NCBI GenBank assembly: GCA_026260175.1
Contig: JAKCWW010007091.1
Span: forward strand, 347 to 30,318
DNA from: Reticulitermes lucifugus
Taxonomy: Eukaryota; Arthropoda; Insecta; Blattodea; Rhinotermitidae
DNA: 29,972 nt
Reading direction: 5' to 3'
Shown here: piece by piece, positions 1 to 9,521 of the stretch
How the letters are laid out: every line of letters starts with the position of its first letter
Position numbering within the stretch: the stretch's first letter is position 1
Made by a program: the position numbers and the translations under genes
The notes under the pieces: model-generated
Told to the model about the DNA's origin: nothing
The model's input: only the letters and a program-made list of their open reading frames with translations
Databases searched by the model: none

Positions 1-195
1 CCTCAACCTCCTGGACCCCTCAGGGCCTGTCTAGGCCTGTAATGGGGTTGCTTTACCTTACCCACTGCATAGGAGGCTTGATGGGCGCGAGGGTCGATCT
101 GGACGTTTTGGAGAGAAGAAACTCTTGATCTGCAGGAAATCGAACCTCAGTTCGTCCAGCCCGTAGCCAAGTCACTACACTGACTGAGCTCATGA
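1..195 (-). repeat. SINE-1 copy, tRNA-derived, cut by window edge
   Basis: Read on the minus strand, the copy starts near 195 with an A-box-like 'gagctcagtcagtg'. A B-box-like 'ggttcgatttcc' lies around 149-160. The body follows, with the 'cctcctatgcagtgggtaa' block shared with other SINE-1 copies. The 3' end runs toward position 1, so the tail may continue outside the window. The RNA polymerase III box layout is seen directly. Assignment to SINE-1 rests on similarity to the copies at 3100, 13185 and 29495. Confidence 0.75.
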
Positions 196-232
196 TTTGT
201 ACTCTTCGCTAAATTTTAGTAGAGTGATGAAA

Positions 233-425
233 TAAAGTAGGATGGGATGGGTGAGGCATGTGGCGCTCGTGGAAGCGAAGTACGTACAGCGTTTTGGTGG
301 GCATACCTGAAGGATAGAGACGCCTGGAAGACCTAGGCGTTCATGGGAGGACCGGACATAGTTGGCTGCAGACAGGGACACGGCTTTGGGATCCATAAAA
401 TCCTTCGGAGTACTAGCAAACCGAG
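233..425 (+). pseudogene. 3'-terminal remnant of a non-LTR retrotransposon (LINE)
   Basis: Frame-shifting translation gives pieces that match the C-terminal end of a common insect LINE reverse-transcriptase protein: a 'GW-x-x-HVA' block near 240-265, an 'EG-x-R-x-LED' block near 310-340, and a 'DRD' block near 375. Stop codons and shifts interrupt it. The last part ('ccataaaatcc') resembles the 3' untranslated end of the copies at 18843 and 20561, but a segment just before it is missing. It is a 5'-truncated, dead copy. The clade cannot be assigned by eye. Confidence 0.6.
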
Positions 426-586
426 TTATCTCGGCCGAGGCAGTTGAACGGTAGGAATAGGGAGTTCGATACAACGCCTTTTACGAAGCTTGGTCTCCGC
501 GCGGAATGCCGAAGGCTTCAGGAACAACCTCTGAATTGTGTATCTCAATTTCGCCACGAGACCACAAGCTTTCGAACATGGGCCAA

Positions 587-743
587 AAATGGTTTGACGT
601 TAACTTAACATTGTATTTACCGTGCATCTTTCCAATTAAGAAATATTCATTAAAAACCAACTAATGCACATAATAAACTATTGTGAATAAAGTTTATGTG
701 CATTAGTTGGTTTTTATTGAATATTTCTTAAATGGTTTGACGT
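587..743. repeat. Hairpin insertion (601-729) flanked by a 14-base direct repeat
   Basis: The sequence 'aaatggtttgacgt' is present at 587-600 and again, identical, at 730-743. Between them lies a 129-base segment. Its last 94 bases form a near-perfect hairpin: 636-679 pairs with 691-731, with one substitution and a three-base indel, around a loop of about 11 bases. The arms contain 'aaccaactaatgcacat'. The perfect flanks and near-identical arms suggest a recent insertion. The family is unknown, and no terminal inverted repeat reaches both ends. Confidence 0.75.
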
Positions 744-1094
744 GTTCTGTATAGCGTCCTCTGTGTGTGAAATGGATAACGTTTGTTTAAAATGAAAATT
801 CCCTGCTGCTTTGTCGTGTTTATTACGTACCAAGTATGGGACAACAGGATAGGCAGTGTACGTGTAATTTAACGTTGTGGGGCGTACGCGTAACCATTGT
901 TGCAGTGGAATCGCAACAATGCATTCTGTGTGTTGTTGAGCTACATGTCTGTCAACAATATAAAAATATTGGGTGTTACACAGAAGTGCTGTTTAGGGCG
1001 GAATTTTGTCGCCGGCAACATTAAAGCGTATTTACGTATTCATTTAACCTGTCCGATCTTTTGTCCGACTTTAACAACATTTGCAGTTTGTCGA
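744..1094. other. No recognisable feature
   Basis: Only short overlapping open frames are present (for example 836-1024 and 897-1268), in different frames and without any family resemblance. I see no repeat structure here. Confidence 0.5.
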
Positions 1095-1235
1095 CAGATT
1101 TTCATAAAATTCTCCAATATCAAATTTCACCGAAATCGTCCGGTGGGAGCCACATTGATACATGCCGACAGACGTGACGACCCTAATACGCACTTTTTTG
1201 CGACTAGGCGAACGTGGCCAAAAATTAAATCGCCA
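1095..1235 (+). repeat. Fragment of an interspersed repeat of the 'IKFHxNP..G' type
   Basis: The conceptual translation contains 'NIKFHRNRPVG' followed by an 'HADRRDD' block. From memory, this resembles a non-genic repeat that often appears in insect gene predictions as 'KFHENPSSG...DRQTD'. The frame is not evidence of a gene. A second stretch of the same general style lies at 20950-21160. Confidence 0.4.
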
Positions 1236-1615
1236 CTGGAAAGGTGTACCTTAAGTTTGACTCCGTAACGAGGGGGTATGTTAAATTTCGCCCTGAAGCC
1301 AAGGGTTACGGCGACTGAAATATAAACAGAAACGCGTGTACAGTTCGTTCTATATGAAAATAAGCTGGCCAGACAACACATTCTTTCTGTAGATTTTCGT
1401 ACACAAAAAATAAGGTATATTTTATTCGGGGATCTCGTGGCGACAGTTTCTTCGAAATGATGCTGTCTCCGAAAAATTAATTCTGCTTATCCATTATTCT
1501 GGCCTTGACACATAGCGCCGTCCTGCTGTCTTCATAAGGTTTCATTTACGGAGGACTGTGCATTCATATGCTTCAACGACTGTACACTGTGATAAAATAC
1601 TTCTTTTATTTGAGA

Positions 1616-1665
1616 GTATTTTTAAACGGGCAGTGACTGCGTATTTTTAAACAGGCAATGACTTT
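1616..1665. repeat. 25-base direct duplication, two units
   Basis: 'gtatttttaaacgggcagtg' begins at 1616 and 'gtatttttaaacaggcaatg' at 1641. The two 25-base units differ at two positions in the compared part. They sit immediately upstream of the SINE-1 copy at 1670. Confidence 0.7.
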
Positions 1666-1669
1666 ATGG

Positions 1670-1866
1670 AGGGGGCTGGACAACCGAGGGATCGTAGTTC
1701 GATTCCCAGTGGGGACAAGTGAATTTTCTCATTTCCAAATTGTCCAGACGCACCCTTGAGACCCACCCAGCCTTCTGTTCAGTGGGTACTGTGGGCCGTT
1801 TCCTCGAGGATGGCGCTATACCTGTACTTCGTGGCGTGCACAGGGGCGGTTTTACCTTTACCTTTC
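1670..1866 (+). repeat. SINE-1 copy with TTTACC tail
   Basis: A B-box-like 'agttcgattccc' lies near 1695-1706. It is followed by 'agtggggacaag', the shared 'acccagccttctgttcagtg' block at 1768-1787, the 'ggcgtgcacagggg' block, and a tail of tandem 'tttacc'. The tRNA-like 5' part before the B box is poorly preserved. Orientation is clear from the tail. The open frame on the opposite strand (1885-1664) is a by-product. Confidence 0.8.
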
Positions 1867-1905
1867 TTATTTTGAAGTGGGACATCCGTTGTGATTAAGA
1901 TATAG

Positions 1906-2157
1906 AAGCGTAGGGAAAGTAGCTGTCAGTCACAACTCTTTATATATTGATAGGTTTTATTGCAACATGTTTCGGCTCTTGTACAAAGAGCCATCATCAG
2001 GCAGTTAAGGTACGAAAGGAAAGTTATGTCAAACACCTCATCTAACATCTTTTCTTTAGTACCTTAATTGCTTAAATTGTACATGATCCGAAACATGTTG
2101 CAATAAAACGTATCAACATATGGAGAGTTGTGATTGACGGCTACTTTCCCTACGCTT
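1906..2157. mobile_element. Fold-back element (252 bases) with a hammerhead-like motif in its left arm
   Basis: The left arm starts with 'aagcgtagggaaagtag' at 1906 and the right arm ends with 'ctactttccctacgctt' at 2157. The arms, each about 115 bases, pair almost throughout, with scattered mismatches that indicate some age. Both contain the 'acatgtttcgg'/'ccgaaacatgt' sequence. The left arm holds an intact-looking hammerhead-like motif (1961-2004, minus strand). The matching site in the right arm (about 2065-2105, plus) has kept GAAACATGTT and a five-base outer helix (attgc with gcaat), but its CUGANGA box has decayed. Inverted terminal copies of hammerhead motifs are known from Penelope-like retroelements, so such an origin is possible but not shown. 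Confidence 0.75.
1961..2004 (-). ncRNA. Hammerhead-ribozyme-like motif 1
   Basis: On the minus strand the core reads CTGATGA, then T, then a seven-base-pair helix II (ggctctt with aagagcc, loop 'tgtac'), then GAAAC-AT-GTT. The outer flanks TGC and GCA can form helix I. The GAAAC-AT-GT part gives the two-pair helix III of minimal hammerheads, and T would be the cleavage-site nucleotide. An extra U lies between the CUGANGA box and helix II, which is not standard. Activity is unproven. Confidence 0.55.
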
Positions 2158-2774
2158 TACCTTCCTTGCCATTGTGCACATTGTATATACTGAGAACTCT
2201 CCTAACTTTTTTCCGTAATAACCTTTCGGTCATTTTAACCAGGAGCTGTGCTACCTTCCAGTGACCCGGTTCTCTAACAAGTAGCAAGTGACGACATCCT
2301 GTTTGGTGTCATCACTGCCATTCATCGTCGCTCGTGTTTGTTTCTTCCTTGAAACCGTGGCGTCTTCGTCATAGAGGTGGCGATGTATTAATCACCGATG
2401 TTGCAGTCTGTATACCTCCCTTCACGCCGCCATAGTGCTCTTAAGGCCTGCGGACACTGCACCGAAACGAAGCGAATTTTCGGTTACTGGCACTTCCTGG
2501 AACGAGTGCACACGACCGCTATCGATACCGTTTTGATGATTTTCATCTATGATGACAGGAAATTCGTACAAAGAATTCGTTCAGTTGCTGACATCAGCTG
2601 ATTCTGTGCTCCGTAGTTATCTCTCAGACAAGTACAGTCATTATAAACGCGTCAATATTTGCTTTTGTAGGAGACTTCATAGTTTTGTTAAAAGTACAAA
2701 ATTAGCAATTTAATAAGATAGCGGTATCCACCTTACCCCATCAGACGGTTATGCCACTCTGCGGTCAGATATAC
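2158..2774. other. No recognisable feature
   Basis: About 600 bases without a repeat, RNA or credible coding segment that I can identify. The open frame at 2398-2601 shows no family features. Confidence 0.5.
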
Positions 2775-3041
2775 GACATCTGAGATCTGCGCTGTTTTGG
2801 GATATTACGCAGTGTTGAGTGGTAGTCCTGTACCGACGTTCCGGGACAAACTATCGGTCCCATCGTTAAGGGCCAGGAAGTGTTTTCTCTTCTCGGACTT
2901 CTTGACCCTTGAAGATGGGACCGATAGGTTGTCCCGAAACGTCGGTACAGGACTACCACACAACGCTGCTTAATATTCCAGAAGAGCGCAGATTTCATGT
3001 ACATCGCGGCGGAAGCCTGAAATCACGCATTTGACATCTGA
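2775..3041. mobile_element. FB-A palindromic element, copy 1
   Basis: The direct repeat 'gacatctga' at 2775-2783 and 3033-3041 flanks the element. Inside, the arm at about 2786-2865 pairs with about 2915-3000. The paired sequence includes 'ggtagtcctgtaccgacg' and 'gggacaa-ctatcggtcccat'. Beyond the palindrome the right end carries about 30 unpaired bases ending in 'ggaagcctgaaatcacgca', the same end seen in the copies at 5431 and, more diverged, 16873. It has no coding capacity. The open frame 3004-2765 is produced by the arms. Confidence 0.75.
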
Positions 3042-3099
3042 TTTCTTTTTTAATAATCAAGATGTATACAAATTTTCACATAAATAGTGCAAATAAAAT

Positions 3100-3345
3100 A
3101 TTAATTAGTTAGTGCAGGCGGTGATCTGGAGATCCCGGGGTTCGATTCCCCTCAGGAGCAAGAGATCTTCCCTTGTCCAAAACTTGAAGATTGGCCCTGG
3201 GGCTCAACTAGCCTCCTATTCAGTGAGTACGGGGGACTCTTTTTTCCTGGGGGTAAAGCGGCTGGGGCTTGAACTTGCCCACTCACCTTCCATATAGTGC
3301 AGAAGTGTTCCCCCCCCATACCTTAATGACGTGCACAGGAACAAT
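3100..3345 (+). repeat. SINE-1 copy, near full length
   Basis: The order is A-box-like 'tagtgcaggcggtg', B-box 'gggttcgattccc' (near 3138-3150), 'aggagcaagagat', 'cttgtccaaaacttgaagat', 'ctcctattcagtgagtac', 'gggggtaaagcggctgggg', then 'agtgcagaag' and 'aatgacgtgcacagg'. A C homopolymer at about 3310-3317 replaces the 'ctccactccccc' part of the tail. Target duplications are not obvious. Confidence 0.8.
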
Positions 3346-3815
3346 TTTTTACAGTTACACGTGTTACTTATAATTTACCAGGTATTATAGATCTTTCATC
3401 AGTCTCCTTCCAGACCTTATCCTTTACCACTCTGCAAAGCGTTCAGCGACCTCCGAAGACCAGCTTCTGCCGAAGACAGCCCAAGTTTACCCCCTTGTCG
3501 CAATCACCACTCAACTTTAACTCCCGGCGATTCTCTGGCTGTCGTTTCGCCTTGGTACAAGACTGCATTGCGCACTGCGTATACACAAATATCACATTGA
3601 ACATTTAAGTAATGACCTTTAGGTTGTAAATTTTTTTTTCTGACGAATACGTCGTAAACAGGTTGTTGTAACAATACCTCGCCGACATGAATCAACCTTT
3701 TTATTGCGAAAAAATTGGGATAAGAAGAATTCGGCGATATTTTGCGCCCTCCATTCGTTTCCGTTCCGTTCGATGTCGTGTGCGCTGGCCTTTAGGCAAA
3801 ACTACTTCAGTAGAG
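3346..3815. other. No recognisable feature
   Basis: Only a T-rich run near 3631-3640 stands out. The open frame 3695-3504 (minus) has no family features. Confidence 0.5.
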
Positions 3816-3817
3816 GC

Positions 3818-4055
3818 TAAAGATAGCTCAGTCCTAGTGACTAGGCGACAGGCTGGACGACTGGGTTCCCACTCCAGTCACGGGTGCGGATTACTCAGTT
3901 TGCCGCCAGGTCCAGACCGGCGCTGGGACCCACACAGCTTTCTGCCCAGTGAATAACGGTGATTATGATGGTAAAGCGACCGGAGCGTTAAGCTTACACA
4001 TCTCCACCTAGTGCCGTGGTTAAGAATACGTGTAGCTACACTTTCACTTCCCCCG
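3818..4055 (+). repeat. SINE-1 copy with damaged B box
   Basis: It starts with an A-box-like 'gatagctcagtcctagtgac'. The expected B-box region reads 'gggttcccactccagt', so promoter function is probably lost. Downstream blocks follow the family order: 'cacagctttctgcccagtga', 'ggtaaagcgaccgg', 'cacctagtgccgtggttaag' and 'cactttcacttccccc'. The copy ends without a clear TTTACC tail. Confidence 0.7.
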
Positions 4056-5110
4056 TTCGTTTTTATAAGGTAAGGCTTGATTACGTACAGGGATGTGATC
4101 GCTTTAATTAGTTACCCTTGGTTGTTGCGATGTATTAGGTTGAGCCGTGTTTTAAACCCATTTGGTTTCCGTGCGAGGGACGACTTGAGAGAACCCTTAT
4201 ACCTGCGCGAGAGAAACACACGTGACCGTGGCCTATTTTGGCCTGTACTTAAGGTTTCGTATATCGTGTGGGTATATGTGTGTGTGTGTGTGTGGGGCGA
4301 GGGGGACATGTTTCATCAGTCTCTTCCCCGATTTGAAGCTTCAACGGTAATTCATTTGACAATGTCGATTTTTTTTTTAGTTTTCTGACCCGCGTGGCAT
4401 TGAGTTGTGTTGCTGACGTTTCAGGGAATTTCATGCCTCCATCTTCTTTCATGAAGGGTTCTCGGGCCATCAGCTGTTTAAGAACCATTTTACTATACCT
4501 CTTATTTTTATGACTCCGACCACAAACCAGAACTCTTGCACTGTTGCATCAGCCATATAAATCTTCACTTTCCTTTATTTTGTTAACTTATTTTAAACCT
4601 TCCTTTCCCACTAGTCTATTGACATGTTGTCTACGGATAATGTCAACGCAGGCTTTATAATTTCCCATTTGTGATACGAATGCTGCTTTCACATTAAGTG
4701 GTATTCTAACAGCCCGGTACGTGGTACCACTCTGTCAGACGACAGTACTGCTTCCATTTCAGAGCGGAAGAAGCTCGCGCGAATGACATTCAGAAGTGCG
4801 TTAGTAGAAGGCAATTAACGTTCAGGCGTATTGTGATACCGTCTAACACCCTAGGATTCCATATATCTATGCGCTTGTAACACGTTAAAGGTGAAACCAG
4901 CCAACCGAGCCAACCAAAGAGCTAAGGGCGGATACTTGAGCTTCGTTGACGTCCCTGGGTCCTTTTAGCCGTACCTGCGTACCAAACGCACCGTTGGACT
5001 TGTGGTACGGACACCTTACCAGTCATAATATTCGTATGGTGCATACCGCTGTGTTGTATTACAGTCAAACAGATTTTGAATACCGTTACACAGCTGTTTT
5101 AATACAGTCT
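4056..5110. other. No gene found; contains a (TG)9 microsatellite at 4277-4294
   Basis: A pure TG run of about 18 bases lies at 4277-4294, followed by a G-rich stretch. A run of nine T lies near 4370. The rest holds short open frames on both strands (4077-4388 plus; 4488-4249 minus) that overlap the microsatellite and have no family signature. Confidence 0.55.
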
Positions 5111-5441
5111 AGTAATAGATACGATGTTCCCTCTTCTGGGATGTTACGCAACGTAGATTGGTAGTTATCGACGTTTCGGGACAACCTATCGGGTCCCATC
5201 TTCAAGGGTGAAGCATACTGCATAGAAAAATATTTTTCTTTGTTGAATACGTCCCTGAAGATGACCGAAAAAAGGCCGAAACATGTAGGAGGTTTATGAC
5301 ATGATTGTATATTATTGTAACTATAGTGCAGTTGGAATATATATGGTGAGTTGTCTGACTGCACGGAACTTGGATAATTGTAAATAAGCGAAGATATTTA
5401 CACCGCGCGGCGGAAGCCTGAAATCACGCAAAGTAATGGAT
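5111..5441. mobile_element. FB-A element, copy 2, with foreign middle
   Basis: The left arm with 'ttctgggatgttacgcaacg', 'cgacgtttcgggacaacc' and 'gggtcccatcttcaaggg' lies at about 5130-5210. The family right end 'ggcggaagcctgaaatcacgca' is at 5409-5430. 'agtaatagat' at 5111-5120 and 'agtaatggat' at 5432-5441 form a ten-base flanking repeat with one mismatch. The right palindrome arm is absent. In its place is unrelated sequence that includes hammerhead-like motif 2. This is either a nested insertion with loss of the arm or an internal exchange. Confidence 0.6.
5252..5290 (+). ncRNA. Hammerhead-ribozyme-like motif 2
   Basis: Core CTGAAGA at 5255-5261, extra T, helix II from gacc and ggcc (one mismatch, A-rich loop), GAAAC at 5278-5282, loop 'at', then GTA. 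The outer flanks TCC (5252-5254) and GGA (5288-5290) pair as helix I. It lies inside FB-A copy 2. Activity is unknown. Confidence 0.5.
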
Positions 5442-5691
5442 GCTATGGCTACATGTTTCGGTATATTCTAGCCATTTTGAAGCCTATTCCAGACAAATTG
5501 AAGTTGAATTATCTCAGATCAACGCCGTTAATTAAGGGAACAGTTGTTTTATAATATTGGTACACAGTTGTCCTGTGTGAGAGAGAGAGATGATTTGGTA
5601 CAAGTTCTCAGATAATGGCCCCCACCTCTGCCCAGACTTCTTTCTGCTCATCAGTACAGTTGATGCAGTGGGATTGAAGAAGCTAGATAAG

Positions 5692-5948
5692 GTTTTTTTC
5701 CCCAATGGTGCAACAGCCCTTAGTGGGCCAGGGCCTCATTATTGAGGTTTCACGATCACACTGAGTTGGACACACGACACTCGGTAGGTCTCCTCTGGAC
5801 AAGTGATCAGCCGGACCCAGAGACCTCTTAACTGACAACACACAACACTCACAAGAGACAGACATGCATGCCCCCGGCGGGATTCGAACCCACAATCCCA
5901 GCAAGCGAGCAGTCGCAGACCCACGCCTTAGACCGCGTGGCCACTGGG
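5692..5948 (-). repeat. SINE-3, a second tRNA-derived family
   Basis: On the minus strand the head carries an A-box-like 'ggtctaaggcgtgggtctgc' and a B-box 'gggttcgaatccc' (near 5879-5891). The body has no resemblance to SINE-1 or SINE-2. The 3' end contains 'gaggccctggcccactaagg' and finishes in A-rich sequence (a T run on plus at 5694-5700). 'agataag' occurs at 5685-5691 and 5955-5961 and may be a short target duplication. The overlapping minus open frames (5904-5683, 5924-5739) are by-products. Confidence 0.75.
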
Positions 5949-6155
5949 ATCTGCAGATAAGAATGTTAATGAGAAATGTGGAATAAGATTGTGGCAGCGT
6001 TGAGCCAGTGTTGTGTAGATGGGCATGGTCGCATTGCGGCTACCTTTGCTGACTGTGGTTGGTTTTAAGCGTGCGCCCGCTTTGGTGGCTGGGTCCACCG
6101 GGGTTCTTGGATTAACAGTTGTGTACCAGTTGCGTCCCACGCTGCTGGAGTGAAG

Positions 6156-7310
6156 ATAGAGCCAGTGAAAGTTGGTAAAGTGATACGTAGTGAAAAAAGG
6201 GAACGATCTCCTCGTCATTAACGACTTCAAGTTCCGTTTCCAAAAAAATCTTGCTGAGAATATGGAGCGATGGTGCTGCACTAATAACAAATGTAAGTGT
6301 TACATAAAGTGCGATGAAAGGCGAGAGATTTTCGGAGGGAATGTGACGCACAACCATGATAAAAACAGTGAAGCCAGCTTAAACCGACAGATATTAAATA
6401 ATTCTGTCAAAAGGACAGCAATGGAGGACTTGTGTGAAAGACCGCGCAAACTGATTCGCAAAGAACTACAAAGCCAGGGCTTGAATACTCTCACTTGTAA
6501 AGACACTTGTAAAGCGCGCTCTTCCCAACTGCCTCCTCTCCAACAAATATTGAAGAAACTCATGAAGCCTTCAATGCTGTACAAGTGTTAACAACTTCGA
6601 AAGAACAGTTTTTGCTTGTTAATAACTCGGGGAAAAAATTGTAATGTTATCTTGCAAAACTAACTAACAGTTTCTCAGCTCCATTGATGTGCTGTACGTT
6701 GATGGGACATTCAAATCAACATTCCACCGACTATTCACAATTCATGGACTCAACAGTGGTCACTCTGTTCGACTTGCATTTTTCTTACTGACCAATAAAC
6801 ATCAAACGTCATATGAGGACGTATTCAGATATGCAGTAGCAGAGGCTGCAAACTCGATGTGAATGTTTGTCCAGCAATTGTTTATGCTGACTTCGTAACA
6901 GCCATCCACAACGCAAAGACTACAGTGTGGCCGGGCTGTGAAGTTAAAGCATGTCTGTTTCATTTAGAGCAACGGGTGTCGGAAAATACAGTCTTTGGGA
7001 CTCAGCAAGCAGTATGGAGAGAAACACTCTGAGGTAAGTCACTTCTTGAAGAAAATACTCGGGACTCTAGCTTTTACCACCAGTTGAAGTGAGCGACTGG
7101 TTTGCGTTGGACTTTATATCCTATCTTCCCAACGACGGGCTAATGGAACAGTTTTGCGACTACCTTCTAGAATCTAGAATATTATATTGATGCGGACTCC
7201 ACGTTCCCCCCCCCTTCCCCTATTTGTTCTAAATGTTGTGCATCGTGATTTAGGACCACAAACACATGTGAGTCCTTTCGTGCCCATTTCAATGCACTAT
7301 GCAAATAAAG
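6156..7310 (+). pseudogene. Decayed FLYWCH zinc finger plus MULE transposase gene
   Basis: A readable FLYWCH domain runs from about 6190. It shows 'GNDLLV', 'F-x-F', W-C-C at 6271-6279, C-x-C, and H-N-H at 6349-6357. A linker with 'LIRKEL' follows, then a MULE-type transposase core: DGTF with its Asp at 6701-6703, 'YADF' with its Asp at 6889-6891, C-x-F-H at about 6952-6963, and 'TNTCESF' with Glu at 7270-7272. These fit the three acidic residues of the family. The likely start codon at 6156-6158 is ATA. Frameshifts lie near 6185, 6545, 6640, 6855, 7020 and 7085, and in-frame stops are present, so it is dead. No introns are seen. Proteins of this layout form large families in some insects (from memory). 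Terminal inverted repeats were not found, so it could be a transposon or a decayed copy of a related host gene. Confidence 0.85.
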
Positions 7311-8193
7311 AGAAGTTTCTGTTTAATCTAGGTCTTGGTCGTGACAGGTTTTACGACTTGCAGCACATGCAGAAGTTCTTATTTTGAATTGGATTTGGTT
7401 TTCGTTTCTAGGTGATAGAGAGATATGACAACACTGTGTAAGCATCAGACTTCTCAGTTAAGAAGAAACGTTGTTTCTTGTTCTAAGTGTGGTGTCCCCC
7501 CGCCCCCCCCCTTCCGGACAAGTCTTTTTGTGCCCTTTTTAATGGCAGCAGACAGGAGAAGTGTGGTGCATGTACCCACTTGGTGCCCTATTCACTTTCA
7601 TAGCCGTCAGGGTGGTCTCGACTTTCGTATTTGGGGGGTCTGCTGCGAGTATCCGGTTGGTTGTTGCTATTTGTGTCTTGGTCTAGTACAGTGGCTTTGA
7701 ACCGTGCCAACTTGTACTTTCATGGGGAACGTAAGATTTTTAGTACATACGTACTTACGTACGTACTGTCCCCGGTCGGGGGAAAACATAGAACTTGTCC
7801 AAAACATTAGTCTCTGTCACTGCATGGCCTTTTCACTTTTTGCCATTTGTTAGGTGTTCCGTTTATAACAAGTCTAAAGTCAAATTTATGCACAGCTCTA
7901 CCCACATAGAACATTACAGAGAATAACTGCATTATTTCACACGCACAAAACACGACTGCACTTCAGACTAATGCATTTTTACATCGGTTACTGGTCACGA
8001 ACAAGGGACGACAGCTTTCCCAAGCGCAATCAACTGCCAAGGTCAATCGCGAACTCCTCAGTCAGTATCAATAGAAGTATGTATGTATGCATTCATGCAT
8101 CCATACATACATACGCCAAGAGGCCCCAGAAAGTCTTGACAACTTCTTTGGACGAGGATGGGCCAGAAAATATCACCAACGTATATGTTTTTG
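7311..8193. other. No gene found; simple repeats and C-runs
   Basis: A C-rich run at about 7497-7511 is followed by text ('aagtctttttgtgccctttt') loosely like 7270-7290, so a decayed second transposase scrap is possible. TACG-type repeats lie at about 7743-7766. A 38-base palindromic microsatellite made of 'gtat' and 'atac' units lies at 8077-8114. The open frames here show no family features. Confidence 0.45.
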
Positions 8194-8806
8194 TAGGGTT
8201 ACCATATATCCATCGCAGGAAAAGAGAACATTCCCTACTTATTGATCATAAAAAAGCGGACATATCAGCGGCAAAGGGAGTTTCCAAATTTTGGTCGAAA
8301 AAGAGGATTTCATTTGGGCTCGAAGGTCAAGAGCACCCTTGTTCGCCACAGACACGTAAGTTCCTGGTTTACATACCAAGCATTCGGCTTCCCGCTTCTC
8401 GCGACCATTTCGGAAATACGGATACTTGCTTTTTAGTTCGTCCGTGAATTTACATGTTCTTTTCCCCATTGTAGGAGCGCGATAAAAACGACACACGAAC
8501 TAAACAGCGCACAACACGTGTTCACTGCACTTTACACAATTCAAAGTGGACACCCGGGCTGTGCGACTGTGCGTTCGGATCCACCGGAAGTGACTGTGAA
8601 AATGAGTTCTGAAGTTGAAACGTTGCCTACGAGAACTAGTAACTATAACGTACGTAACGACCACCGAAAAATTGAGTGTGACTATCGACAAAGGCCAAAA
8701 ACCCGTACTTTTTTTTGTAAAACTAAAAAAGCCCCCTCCCCGGACACAATCGTGAAGCCTGAAAAATAGGACGTGTCCGGGAAAACCCGGACGTATGGTA
8801 ACCGTA
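8194..8806 (-). mobile_element. Internally deleted hAT-like DNA transposon
   Basis: The left end 'tagggttaccata' (8194-8206) is the inverse of the right end 'tatggtaaccgta' (8794-8806), with one mismatch. Next to the right end, 'ccgggaaaacccgg' forms a small palindrome. On the minus strand the element has a leader of about 330 bases and then the first coding segment of a zinc-finger protein (8469-8242), after which the rest of a transposase is missing. The 8-base target duplication expected of hAT elements is not clear. Superfamily assignment rests on remembered similarity of the coding piece and is tentative. Confidence 0.6.
8242..8469 (-). pseudogene. N-terminal fragment of a hAT-like zinc-finger protein
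   Basis: The likely start is the ATG at 8469-8467, which gives 'MGKRTCKFTDELKSKYP', although the frame is open a few codons further upstream. A C-x-x-C pair ('ECLVCKPG') and 'ANKGALDLRAQ' follow. I recall near-identical N-termini (MGKRKCKFTDEL...) in insect predictions linked to transposons. Where the His pair of the finger would follow, the sequence changes to unrelated residues and stops after about 75 codons. The truncation and lost zinc ligands argue against function. Confidence 0.6.
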
Positions 8807-9521
8807 GTGTTGGGCTCCATATTTCCGACTGTAATAAGAACAGCTGATGTTTAGTTGTACTGCTGTCCGACTACTTCAGCACAGTGACACCGCTACAACC
8901 GAAGCATTTACCACATCATGGGACCACATTTTTTGTTCCGTGTTATCAGTCCGTGTTACAGGCATCATGTCAACTGTTTCTGCCTCGCAATCACCTTTTA
9001 AATTCGTGGCCGCCAAAATTTCCCGTGTATGAGGTCGGTGCTGTGTTTCGGTTATAACCTATATTGGGTCGCCGCCATGTTCCTTATATACCCGTATGTT
9101 GGGTCGCCGTTGTGTTTGTTTGGCTGTTCTGAAGCAGCAGCACTGGCTGCGTGGAAAATAGCTGTGCCGGACAGAGACAGGGTTATATAAGCAGCGTGTT
9201 ATGATAACCAGGGATAGGCGGCGTGTGCTTGTTTGTTGGGTATTGGGGGGGGGGNGAAGGAGAAGTGACTTAGGGGGCCAGAAACGTTGTTATTCTCCTC
9301 CAAGGCCGTACACCCTATTTTGTGAGCTAGAGAAGGGTATGATTTCATTTCGTGTTATGATTATCCACTTGTGTTCGTGACGTTCACTTGTTGTATATAG
9401 CTTGTCTGTTTTACGTTGTACTCTTTATGCGCATTGCAGGTTCGTGTCCGATGGGGTTGTAGGGGCAGATATATGCGTTTTTGTTTCCCATGCTAGACGC
9501 AGTTTGATGAGGGTGTACGGG
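8807..9521. other. No gene found; poly-G with an N, and a TATA-like site
   Basis: 'ttgggtcgccgccatgtt' at 9064 and 'ttgggtcgccgttgtgtt' at 9099 form a short direct repeat. 'gttatataagcagc' near 9181-9194 looks like a TATA box and could belong to a decayed LTR, but no matching LTR ends are seen. A G-run at about 9246-9254 is followed by one undetermined base. Confidence 0.35.

Noticed and set aside
9060-9200. Solo LTR suggested by a TATA-like site and short direct repeats
   Set aside because: No matching TG...CA ends, no target duplication and no second copy were found.
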